DNA of 34,530 bases from an uncultured Anaerolineae bacterium (lineage in GTDB: Bacteria > Chloroflexota > Anaerolineae > Anaerolineales > Villigracilaceae), in contig CAIWAX010000472.1 of NCBI GenBank assembly GCA_903910795.1, forward strand, positions 1-34,530, in the 5' to 3' direction. Position numbers and translations under genes: made by a program. Shown piece after piece: positions 8,013-14,617 of the stretch (position 1 is the stretch's first letter; every line of letters begins with the position of its first letter). The notes below the pieces were generated by a model. That model worked only from the letters and a program-made list of their open reading frames with translations. It had not been told where the DNA came from and did not search any database.

Positions 8013-8046
8013 TTTATACCCTTTACGGTCACAAAGCCATGTGACC
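8013..8046 (-). promoter_or_regulatory. Putative -10 box and adjacent 20-bp palindrome upstream of the DUF6391 gene
   Basis: On the minus strand TATAAA occupies 8018-8013, just ahead of the ATG at 8004. Upstream of it a perfect inverted repeat, GGTCACA (8027-8033) and TGTGACC (8040-8046) with a 6-nt spacer, covers the place where a -35 element should be. No good -35 is seen, so the palindrome may be the binding site of an activator or repressor. Both calls are inference. Confidence 0.4.
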
Positions 8047-8118
8047 GGGCCATTTTATCACCCGTCGCTGTAGAATGAAAAAGACCCGGAGCAGTTAAAA
8101 TCCGCATCCGCCTGGCTG

Positions 8119-8781
8119 CTATGAGTGCGAATCTTCCATCGCCAGGTAAGTCTTGATCAGGTTGACCAGAATTGCATCGGTAAAGGTATGGATTTTGTTG
8201 AGCATTTTGCCCCAGGCCAGGCCGGGCGGCACACGCGCATCTTCATAGGCGCTGACTAACGCCTCCAGCAGGGTATTGCGAAAGAACAAAAAGGCGCGGG
8301 TTGCATCCACGGCGCTCAACCCATAGCGGCGGGCGCGCGAAGCATAGTCATATCCCAGCGCGTAAGCCTCTGAGGAGGTGTCATTGCTGTCGCTTGCCAG
8401 ATAATTCATCAGACCCTGCACCAGCAGCATGCCGCTCGACCGGTACTGGTTGCGCGCCGCCTGATCCAGCTTCTGGTACCAGGCCTCGGCTTCCAGGCGG
8501 CCCTCGGCGATCTGCATGCGCACCTTGCCAATCGCGCTGTGCATGGCCTTGACCGGTTCCATGACATGTTTATCGCTGGAAGTCTTCATCCATAATTCCA
8601 CTTCGCCGCGCAAATAGCGGCGGTGACCGCCGGAGGTGCGGTGAACGGGGAAAACGCCTTTATCCGACCACAAGCGCACCGTGGATGGGTGCACGCCCAG
8701 CATACCGGCTACACCCGATAACGACAACCAGTCCCGTTCTGAATCCGGGATGACCTCATCTTCCTGCAGCTTATCTCCCAT
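8119..8781 (-). CDS. MerR-like HTH regulator with helical C-terminal domain (220 aa)
   Basis: Probable DNA-binding regulator. Residues ~15-65 form a MerR/excisionase-type winged helix: LSLSGVAGMLGVHPSTVRLWSDKG, then FPVHRTSGGHRRYLRGEVELW, with the typical GGHRRY wing. The C-terminal ~150 residues are helical. The GLSAVDATRAFLFFRNTLLEAL segment resembles the globin-like RsbRD-type sensory domain; this is a tentative match. I start the gene at ATG 8781, preceded by GAGGA. The frame extends to 8862, but that TTG lies inside a good promoter (-35 at 8862-8857). Four TAGAT repeats sit immediately upstream of that promoter, possibly its own operator. It is divergent from purA. The ligand and targets are unknown. 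Confidence 0.82.
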   Translation of the reverse strand: MGDKLQEDEVIPDSERDWLSLSGVAGMLGVHPSTVRLWSDKGVFPVHRTSGGHRRYLRGEVELWMKTSSDKHVMEPVKAMHSAIGKVRMQIAEGRLEAEAWYQKLDQAARNQYRSSGMLLVQGLMNYLASDSNDTSSEAYALGYDYASRARRYGLSAVDATRAFLFFRNTLLEALVSAYEDARVPPGLAWGKMLNKIHTFTDAILVNLIKTYLAMEDSHS

Positions 8782-8834
8782 TAAAAATTGTCCTCGTTCC
8801 CGTACAGAACCCGGGATGACCATAAAGATACTTG

Positions 8835-8862
8835 ATTTTAGTAGTAAAGCGGCGTACGTCAA
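8835..8862 (-). promoter_or_regulatory. Sigma-70-type promoter of the MerR-like gene
   Basis: Reading leftward, TTGACG (8862-8857) is followed after 16 bp by TAAAAT (8840-8835). Transcription would begin near 8828, giving a leader of about 47 nt with a GAGGA ribosome site before ATG 8781. This is nearly the same hexamer pair as the tRNA-Lys promoter at 22529-22557. Confidence 0.65.
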
Positions 8863-8907
8863 TGTAGATTTATGTAGATTTTTATCGAGTTTAGATCAGA
8901 GTTAGAT
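8862..8907. repeat. Four TAGAT direct repeats upstream of the MerR-like promoter
   Basis: A perfect tandem 10-mer, ATGTAGATTT (8862-8871 and 8872-8881), is followed by two more TAGAT copies at 8892-8896 and 8903-8907. The start-to-start spacings of 10, 17 and 11 bp put the first pair and the last pair each on one helical face. The block abuts the -35 of the leftward promoter. MerR-family proteins such as CarH bind direct repeats, so autoregulation is a reasonable guess. Confidence 0.5.
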
Positions 8908-9014
8908 AAGGCTTCGGCTGGAGAAACATATTTCACGAGCGTCAGGCGCCTGGGTTGGTGAGTTTTCCCCTCATGGAAAGTACCCTAAGTTCGGCAAGAT
9001 GCTATTTTCTGGCA

Positions 9015-9020
9015 TATAAT
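9015..9020 (+). promoter_or_regulatory. Consensus -10 box upstream of purA
   Basis: A perfect TATAAT lies 31 nt before the purA start codon, followed by the GGAGG ribosome site. No convincing -35 is found 16-18 bp upstream (TTCGGC at 8990 is 19 bp away and weak), so the promoter may need an activator. No purine riboswitch structure is evident in the short leader. Confidence 0.5.
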
Positions 9021-9051
9021 CCAGATATCTTAAGGTATTTCGGAGGGATCC

Positions 9052-10356
9052 ATGCCGCTTCAAATCATTGTGGGCACCCAGTGGGGTGACGAAGGCAAAG
9101 GCCGCATTGTCGATTGGTTCGCAGCCGATTCAGATATCGTTGCCCGTTACAACGGCGGAGATAACGCCGGTCATTCCGTCACAGTTGGCGCAAAGCTGTT
9201 CAAATTGCATCTCATTCCTTCCGGCATCATCCATCCCAGGCCCGTGGCAGTGCTGGGCAACGGGATGGTCATCAACCCCAAATCGTTGGTCGATGAAATC
9301 GACATGCTCCAGAAAGCCGGGATTATCGTTAACCCACAGCGTATGCGCATTTCGCATGCCGCGCATCTGATCACCCCCGTGCACCAGGCGCTCGACAAAG
9401 CTTTGGAAGTGGCGCGCGGCAAGGGCAACATTGGCACCACCGGGCGCGGGATCGGCCCGGCCTATACCGACAAAGCCAGCCGCCGCGGGCTGCGTGTGGC
9501 TGACCTGCAGTCCCCCGATTTCAGCGAACGCCTGGGCAACCTGATAGAAGAAGCCAACCAGCAGTTGAAGATGCTGGGCGCGCTGACGATCGAACCACTG
9601 ACCACGATCAAGGACTTTCGCCAGTACAGCGATGCCATGCTGCCCTATATCGCCGACACCTCAATGGAAGTGGACAGCGCCCTGCGGGCCGGGCAGCATA
9701 TCCTGGCCGAAGGCGCCCAGGGCAGCTTGCTGGATATCGACCTGGGCACCTACCCGTTCGTAACCTCATCTTCCACCACGGCCGCTGGCGTGTTTACCGG
9801 ACTGGGGATTGGCATCAGCGCGGCCGCTGGCGCAGTTGTGACCGGCGTCTGCAAATCCTTCCAAACCCGCGTGGGCTCGGGCCCCTTCCCGACCGAGGTG
9901 TTTGACGATCTGGCCCTGCAACTGCGCGGTACCGGCGCCAACCCGTGGGATGAGTACGGCACCACCACTGGGCGCGCCCGGCGCGTTGGCTGGCTGGACG
10001 GCGTGCTGCTGCGCTATGCTGTGCGTATCAACGGTCTGACCGAACTGGTCATCACCAAGTTGGATATCCTCTCCGGTTTCAAGACCCTTAAACTGTGCGT
10101 GGCCTACCGGCAGGGTGACGAAACCATGCACAGCACTTTTACCGACCTGCCGTTTGGGCCTTCCAACCTGGAAGGGTATGAACCTGTGTACGAAGAATTC
10201 CCCGGCTGGACGGAAGATGTCAGCGCCCTACGAAGTTGGGCGGATCTGCCCCAGGCCGCCAAAGATTACCTGGCCGCCATCAGCCGGCTGACCGGCATCC
10301 CGGTCCGCCTGGTCAGCGTTGGCCCCGAGCGCGAGCAAATCGTCAGCGCGGCATAA
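9052..10356 (+). CDS. purA: Adenylosuccinate synthetase
   Basis: Catalyses GTP-dependent condensation of IMP and aspartate to adenylosuccinate, the first committed step to AMP. The 434-aa length is usual. The P-loop-like GTQWGDEGKGR (residues 8-18) contains catalytic Asp13, and GDNAGHSV carries the second catalytic residue, His41. Other family blocks include GIGPAYTDKASRRGLRV, EGAQGSLLDIDLGTYPFVTSS, RVGSGPFPTE and TTTGRARRVGWLD (IMP and GTP contacts). The common GNGPFPTE has Ser for Asn here. The start at 9052 has GGAGG at ideal spacing and follows a TATAAT box. It is monocistronic: a strong hairpin lies 20 nt after the stop, and the next gene is convergent. Confidence 0.98.
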   Translation: MPLQIIVGTQWGDEGKGRIVDWFAADSDIVARYNGGDNAGHSVTVGAKLFKLHLIPSGIIHPRPVAVLGNGMVINPKSLVDEIDMLQKAGIIVNPQRMRISHAAHLITPVHQALDKALEVARGKGNIGTTGRGIGPAYTDKASRRGLRVADLQSPDFSERLGNLIEEANQQLKMLGALTIEPLTTIKDFRQYSDAMLPYIADTSMEVDSALRAGQHILAEGAQGSLLDIDLGTYPFVTSSSTTAAGVFTGLGIGISAAAGAVVTGVCKSFQTRVGSGPFPTEVFDDLALQLRGTGANPWDEYGTTTGRARRVGWLDGVLLRYAVRINGLTELVITKLDILSGFKTLKLCVAYRQGDETMHSTFTDLPFGPSNLEGYEPVYEEFPGWTEDVSALRSWADLPQAAKDYLAAISRLTGIPVRLVSVGPEREQIVSAA

Positions 10357-10376
10357 GCCGCCCACAGCAGAATATT

Positions 10377-10419
10377 ACAAACCCCCGAAACGCCTTGCAG
10401 CGAAACTTCGGGGGTTTGT
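10377..10419. terminator. Bidirectional hairpin between purA and the convergent epimerase-fold gene
   Basis: Arms ACAAACCCCCGAA (10377-10389) and TTCGGGGGTTTGT (10407-10419) are perfectly complementary over 13 bp with a 17-nt loop. The stem is GC-rich. There is no long T-tract on either strand, but its position in the middle of a convergent gap supports a role in ending both transcripts. Confidence 0.75.
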
Positions 10420-10448
10420 GCGTTTGAACCATCCTGGATAAGGGAAGG

Positions 10449-11486
10449 CTACTCTCTGGTTCTCAAGCTGGGCCTGCCCGCGTAACGTTTACGGATTTCC
10501 GGCAGGAAATATTCATCAAAGAAACGGTCGGCGTCATAATCCGGCTGCCAGCCCCAGTCCGCGCGAGCCAGGCTGTCATCCACATCCTCGGGCCAGGAAT
10601 CGACAATTCCCTGGCGGCGCGGGTTTGGTTCAAAAATGATCTGGGCGCCGTGGAAGGCTGCCATGGCCCGTTTGCGGAATTCGCCAGCCGTCAAGCTGAA
10701 GGCCGCAATGTTGTAAACCACATGGCTCAGGCTTTCGCGCGGCGCGTCGGTCAGGACCATCAGGGATTTGATCGCGTCTGGCATGGCCATGAATGAAATC
10801 TTCGTATCCTCGCGCACAAAACAGGCGTACGGTTTGCCCTGCGCCGCGGCGTGCAGCATCTCGGGGCCGTAATCGCTGGTGCCGCCGCTTGGCAGGGTAA
10901 AGGCGCTGATCAGACCGGGGAACCGGATGGCGCGAAAATCAAGCATGACCGGCGGATTTTCATCCAGGTGGTGCTGGCCAAAGAACCGGCTGTAATACAA
11001 CCCCAACTTCTCGCAGTACAATTTATTACAACCGTACATGGTATGAGGTGTATTGTACTCATCCTCTTTCACCACACCGGCGGCCTGTTTGGCGGCCAGG
11101 TTGGAGAAGCCATAAGCCGCGATTGAACTTGGAAACAGGAACTTGACCGGTTTCCTGTACTTTTCCGAGCGATAAGCCGCCATCATCAACAACTGCATCG
11201 TGCCTTCCACGTTGATGCGGTGCGCTTCCTCGGTGGCCACTTCGGCCTTTGAAGAGAGCGAAGCGGCCAGGTGGTAAATAATGTCAAAGTCATAATCGTA
11301 GAACTGCTTGATGCGGTTGACCAGGTCGCCCTGCAAGTGCTCGGCAGACAAAGCTCTGATCGCTTCCGGCAGGGGCGCCAGATCGGCGGTTACCACTCTG
11401 TATCCACCCATTGCAGACAGGTTTTGGATCAGAGCCTGTCCAATCTCACCACAAGCGCCGGTAACTAACACGGCTTTTTCGGTCAT
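10449..11486 (-). CDS. NAD-dependent epimerase-fold dehydrogenase, L-threonine 3-dehydrogenase-like
   Basis: Extended-SDR protein of 345 aa. VLVTGACGEIG (residues ~6-16) is the NAD-binding glycine motif. LAASLSSKAE, PSSIAAYGF (catalytic Ser) and MYGCNKLYCE (YxxxK: Tyr and Lys) follow. The segment FRAIRFPGLIS...GGTSDYGPEML and the ISFMAMPDAIKSL block match the GalE-like L-threonine dehydrogenases of bacteria and archaea, which form 2-amino-3-ketobutyrate. A nucleotide-sugar epimerase is the alternative. The start is placed at 11486, because GAGGAG lies 8 nt upstream and the protein then begins directly at the Rossmann strand; an extended frame to 11603 has no ribosome site. A long palindrome at 11558-11593 lies about 75 nt upstream. 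No 2-amino-3-ketobutyrate ligase is nearby. Confidence 0.8.
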   Translation of the reverse strand: MTEKAVLVTGACGEIGQALIQNLSAMGGYRVVTADLAPLPEAIRALSAEHLQGDLVNRIKQFYDYDFDIIYHLAASLSSKAEVATEEAHRINVEGTMQLLMMAAYRSEKYRKPVKFLFPSSIAAYGFSNLAAKQAAGVVKEDEYNTPHTMYGCNKLYCEKLGLYYSRFFGQHHLDENPPVMLDFRAIRFPGLISAFTLPSGGTSDYGPEMLHAAAQGKPYACFVREDTKISFMAMPDAIKSLMVLTDAPRESLSHVVYNIAAFSLTAGEFRKRAMAAFHGAQIIFEPNPRRQGIVDSWPEDVDDSLARADWGWQPDYDADRFFDEYFLPEIRKRYAGRPSLRTRE

Positions 11487-11557
11487 TGACACGCTCCTCA
11501 TGCTAGAATAGCTTGGCGTTCCAGTTTCAGGGATGCCGAAAAAAACATCCATTTCCG

Positions 11558-11593
11558 ATCCCGTACGATTTGCCTGGCAAATCGACCCGGGAT
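11558..11593. promoter_or_regulatory. Long palindrome upstream of the threonine dehydrogenase-like gene
   Basis: CGATTTGCC (11566-11574) and GGCAAATCG (11576-11584) form a perfect 9-bp palindrome around one central base. After a small asymmetric gap, the outer arms ATCCCG (11558-11563) and CGGGAT (11588-11593) continue it. The pattern suits an operator for a dimeric regulator (LacI/TetR-like) or a leader hairpin. It lies between the divergent genes starting at 11486 (leftward) and 11727 (rightward), closer to the former. Confidence 0.5.
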
Positions 11594-11726
11594 ATTTATG
11601 CACAGCACTTTGTGCGCAGCACTATGTCCGCAATTTGATTCTACAATAAACCACGCCAAATTGTTCATTACATTTATCATCAACTTGCATGGCAGTTGTA
11701 CTTTCGTGCAATCATTTTGAGGCTTT

Positions 11727-12590
11727 ATGCGTAAATTGATCCTGCTGCTGCTCATCTCGGCCCTGGTGTTGACTTCTTGCGGAATCGCCAGCCTGGCAAA
11801 CCCAGCCCAACCACAAGATGTCGAGTTGTCTGTCAGACCCTCTCCGGAAAAAACTGGCTCGCCAACCGCAACGATTGCCTGGTTCCCGGCTACCTCCACC
11901 TGGACGCCCTTCCCAACCATTGTGCCAAGTCCCACCATTCTGCCCTTCCCCGGGCTGGGCGGCGTCATTTATCAGAACGATTTCAGTGATCTGAAAACCT
12001 GGTCCTTTGCCCAGCCGCAGGGAAACGGCAGCAATAACATCATCCTGGATCGCAACCGGCTGACCCTGGCTGTCAACAATTCCCCGGCGGCGCTTTTCAG
12101 TCTGAACAACCTTCCGGCGCTGACCAATTTCTATGCCGAAATGGCCGTCTCGGTTAACCGCTGCTTCGGGCAGGATACATACGGGCTGTTGTTCCGCGCG
12201 GCCAGCGGCGCTTACACCTACCGCTTTCTACTCAACTGCAGCGGTCAGGTGCGCATGGAACAAGTCCGCGGCGGCACAACCCTGCCGCTACAGACCTGGG
12301 TGCCCAGCGGCGACGCCCCGCCTGGCGCTCCCGGCCTGGTCAAAATGGGCGTGTGGGCCTCTGGCGCCGAAATGCGCTTTTTCCTGAACGGGCGCTACCA
12401 ATTCAGCGTGGTCGATCCGGTCTTCAAAAGCGGCAGCCTGGGGGTCTACGTCAACGCTATCAGCCCAAACGGCATGAATATTAGCTTTTCGGACCTGACC
12501 GTCAATTCGGTTGATTACGTTTCACCTACCCCCTCCAACACGCCTACAAAAACAGCCACGCCTTCGCGCACCCCCCGGCCCACGCCCTGA
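11727..12590 (+). CDS. Lipoprotein with lectin-like domain and Pro/Thr-rich linkers (287 aa)
   Basis: Secreted, lipid-anchored surface protein of unknown function. The N-terminal signal (MRKLILLLLISALVL) ends in the lipobox LTSC, with Cys18 as lipidation site. A Pro/Thr/Ser-rich linker (TSTWTPFPTIVPSPT) leads to a beta-rich domain, residues ~75-260. This begins YQNDFSD and contains YGLLFRA...YRFLLNCSG and MRFFLNGRYQFSV, a layout like the concanavalin-type DUF1080 (3-keto-disaccharide hydrolase) or LamG domains. A second Thr/Pro-rich tail (TPSNTPTKTATPSRTP) closes the protein. The ribosome site TGAGG is 5 nt before the ATG. It is divergent from the dehydrogenase-like gene and followed closely by the next hypothetical gene. 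Carbohydrate binding is inference from the fold type. Confidence 0.8.
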   Translation: MRKLILLLLISALVLTSCGIASLANPAQPQDVELSVRPSPEKTGSPTATIAWFPATSTWTPFPTIVPSPTILPFPGLGGVIYQNDFSDLKTWSFAQPQGNGSNNIILDRNRLTLAVNNSPAALFSLNNLPALTNFYAEMAVSVNRCFGQDTYGLLFRAASGAYTYRFLLNCSGQVRMEQVRGGTTLPLQTWVPSGDAPPGAPGLVKMGVWASGAEMRFFLNGRYQFSVVDPVFKSGSLGVYVNAISPNGMNISFSDLTVNSVDYVSPTPSNTPTKTATPSRTPRPTP

Positions 12591-12647
12591 ATCTGGCAGT
12601 TGCATCTTCGCCCCGCGCCTGATAAACTCAGACAAAGCTCATCCAAT

Positions 12648-13649
12648 ATGATTACCATCGATGATATTACCCGGTTACGCTACAGCCCTGATCTGACCGA
12701 GGGCGGCATTGCCCTGGCTGTGCGCTCGCTGAACCAGAATTTTGACCGTTCCAGCAGTTCGATCTTTGCCCGCTTGCGCCGCATTGTCAGCAGTGTGGCG
12801 GTGGAACTGGCCTTCCGGCGCTACCTGAGCGAAAAGGCCACCCCTTTTGAGGTCAAATCCGCGCTACCCTTCAGCGACCCGGATCGCTACGAAGTCAGCC
12901 TGGGCGGTCACCGCTGTCAGATCAACACAGACCTGATCTCCCGGCGCAGCCTGATCGGCGCAATGCGGCGCGACCCGGGCACGCTGCTTCAGACTCCGGC
13001 GCTGATCCCGGAAGAACAGCTCTCGGCGGCCAACCTGACCGGCAAAGAAGTGCTGGTTTTCGCGTTTTTGCTGGGCCTGACGGCCACCTCCCCGGACGAA
13101 CTCGGCAAAGTAATGGCGGCCGGCCAGCCCATGTATCTGGTGCACCCCCTGCGTGAGGATTGGGCCAATCCAAGCATCTGGGCCCCGCTCGGCCCGCTGG
13201 CGCTGAAAAATGAGTGCGCCGAGCCGATCAATATCGAGATTGGCGGGCAGGACGCTGAACGGAATTTCATCACCGAAACACTGACGCTCGCGCCACAGAA
13301 ACGCTGTGTCGCCCTGAGCAGCTATTACAGCCTGGCGTATGTGCACTCGCAAGCCTTGCCCGGCGCGCGGGTTGGCCTTCACAGTCCGGCTAGAAAAGAT
13401 GTGTATATCATCCAGCCGCATGAATGGGATAATATCTGGATTTACGGGTTGGAAATCTGGCTGGCCGGTTACATTTCCGAACAGGATTTTCGGCGCAAAG
13501 CCGCCACCACTTTCGCGGGCAGCCGCGTTTTTCAGTACAGCCAGACACGCACCAAAAACCTGTCTATCCCGGTCAGCGATCTGCATCCGCTTGGAGACCT
13601 GCTGGAGCGGGTTAAAAGCTGGGAAACTCGCAAGAAATCCTGGCGGTAA
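12648..13649 (+). CDS. Conserved hypothetical protein, 333 aa
   Basis: I do not recognise this family. The start at ATG 12648 (MITIDDITRLRYSP) is preferred over 12600, because the shorter form begins with an ordered segment; the ribosome site is weak in both cases. No signal peptide or membrane helix is seen, so it is probably cytosolic. In residues ~45-105 the order VAVELAFRRYL, PFEV, DRYEVSLGGHRCQINTDLIS is reminiscent of the helix-beta-beta core of restriction-endonuclease-like folds, but the catalytic Lys expected after the second strand is absent (QIN). Later segments EVLVFAFLLGLTA, EPINIEIGGQDAERNF and YIIQPHEWDNIWIYGLEIW are conserved-looking but uninformative. It lies 57 nt after the lipoprotein gene and is followed by about 220 bp without a gene. 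Confidence 0.65.
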   Translation: MITIDDITRLRYSPDLTEGGIALAVRSLNQNFDRSSSSIFARLRRIVSSVAVELAFRRYLSEKATPFEVKSALPFSDPDRYEVSLGGHRCQINTDLISRRSLIGAMRRDPGTLLQTPALIPEEQLSAANLTGKEVLVFAFLLGLTATSPDELGKVMAAGQPMYLVHPLREDWANPSIWAPLGPLALKNECAEPINIEIGGQDAERNFITETLTLAPQKRCVALSSYYSLAYVHSQALPGARVGLHSPARKDVYIIQPHEWDNIWIYGLEIWLAGYISEQDFRRKAATTFAGSRVFQYSQTRTKNLSIPVSDLHPLGDLLERVKSWETRKKSWR

Positions 13650-13870
13650 TACGCCTGGTGGCTACAGTGACGCGCCCGCGATACACAAGGAAAAGAGAAT
13701 GGTTGGCAGTAACAGCCAATTATTGGTAATATATCGACCGTTTGTAAAGTCAAAAACGAGCCAACAGCGCCCACATCGAACCCATAGCGTGCGGGAATGG
13801 CTCTTGACACCCCAGAAATAATTAGCGGTAAAGTCACAAAACATAATTTTCTCGCGAAGGAGATAATCGG

Positions 13871-14344
13871 ATGAAGGATATTATTACTATCCCCAAGAAT
13901 GGATTAATCCTCATTGCAGGCCTGGTTTGGTGTGTTGCCGGCGCAATGGTTTGCAAAATTGGGCTGCCTTTGCTCTGGACGCTTGGGGGCACACAACTGA
14001 TCCTGTACCCTTTGGCAGTGGTGATTTTTCTCATCTTCTACTTCCTGATCTTCTCAGGATTGGTTATCAAACACACCGAGCGAATTCGCGTGAGACCCGA
14101 GCAGAGGCTGCCTTTCTGGAATTTCTTCGACAGATCTTCTTACATCGTCATGGTCATCATGATGGCGGGCGGCATGTGGCTGCGTCTTTCCCAGGTTGTC
14201 CCCAACTGGATGATTGCGTTTTTCTACAGCGGGCTGGGTATCGCTTTGTTTTCTTGCGGGGTGCGTTTTCTGGGCGCCTTTTCCCGAAAAGCTGTGTTGA
14301 TCATGGAAACAGAGCAAGTCATCCAATCGGACAGGCTGGAGTGA
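13871..14344 (+). CDS. Small integral membrane protein, four predicted helices (157 aa)
   Basis: Unknown function. An AAGGAG ribosome site lies 8 nt before the ATG. Hydrophobic segments occur at about residues 11-31, 36-66 (long, possibly two), 91-111 and 116-137, with charged loops HTERIRVRPEQRLPF and SRKAVLIMETEQ. It belongs to no family I can name. Upstream, TTGACA (13804-13809) could be a -35, but the best -10 (TAAAGT, 13829) is 19 bp away. An 11-bp palindrome CCAATTATTGG is at 13716-13726. The gene is followed by about 270 bp (14345-14617) in which I see nothing recognisable except the leader of the MFS gene. Confidence 0.75.
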   Translation: MKDIITIPKNGLILIAGLVWCVAGAMVCKIGLPLLWTLGGTQLILYPLAVVIFLIFYFLIFSGLVIKHTERIRVRPEQRLPFWNFFDRSSYIVMVIMMAGGMWLRLSQVVPNWMIAFFYSGLGIALFSCGVRFLGAFSRKAVLIMETEQVIQSDRLE

Positions 14345-14617
14345 GAGTCAATCGTACCTAATTCGGCGGACATATCACTGTAATGTCCTTTGAAAGCCCA
14401 AGCGTCCAACACCCTGGGCGCTGCACACACTTTCGGTGAAGCGGCCTCAACTCCGCCTGGAACGCGGGACAGGCAGGGGATTCGGTATCGGGGCCTTTAC
14501 CCATATTATTTATTGCTAAACCTGGCTTGCACATCGAGTTAGGGGCGGGAACGGAATCGTTCCATTTTGCTGCAACCTTGCATATTCACGGAATATTTCA
14601 AAAGGATAAAAACTCAC

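Noticed and set aside
11596-11604. TTATGCACA, matching the DnaA-box consensus, near purA and holA
   Set aside because: A single box without clustering, AT-rich unwinding region or neighbouring dnaA/dnaN is expected by chance in a window of this size. It also belongs to the recurring TGCACAGCACTTT word.
12864-13586. 240-aa antisense frame opposite the 333-aa hypothetical gene
   Set aside because: The plus-strand frame is longer and follows the lipoprotein gene in the same direction. The antisense product is rich in Arg/Gln with no domain pattern, typical of a shadow frame, although the plus gene is itself unrecognised.
13804-13834. Perfect TTGACA before the small membrane protein gene
   Set aside because: The best -10 (TAAAGT) is 19 bp away and poor, so I do not call a promoter.
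13662-13844. Small minus-strand frames (60-101 aa) in the gap after the 333-aa gene
   Set aside because: No ribosome site or recognisable composition; they overlap the end of the upstream gene.
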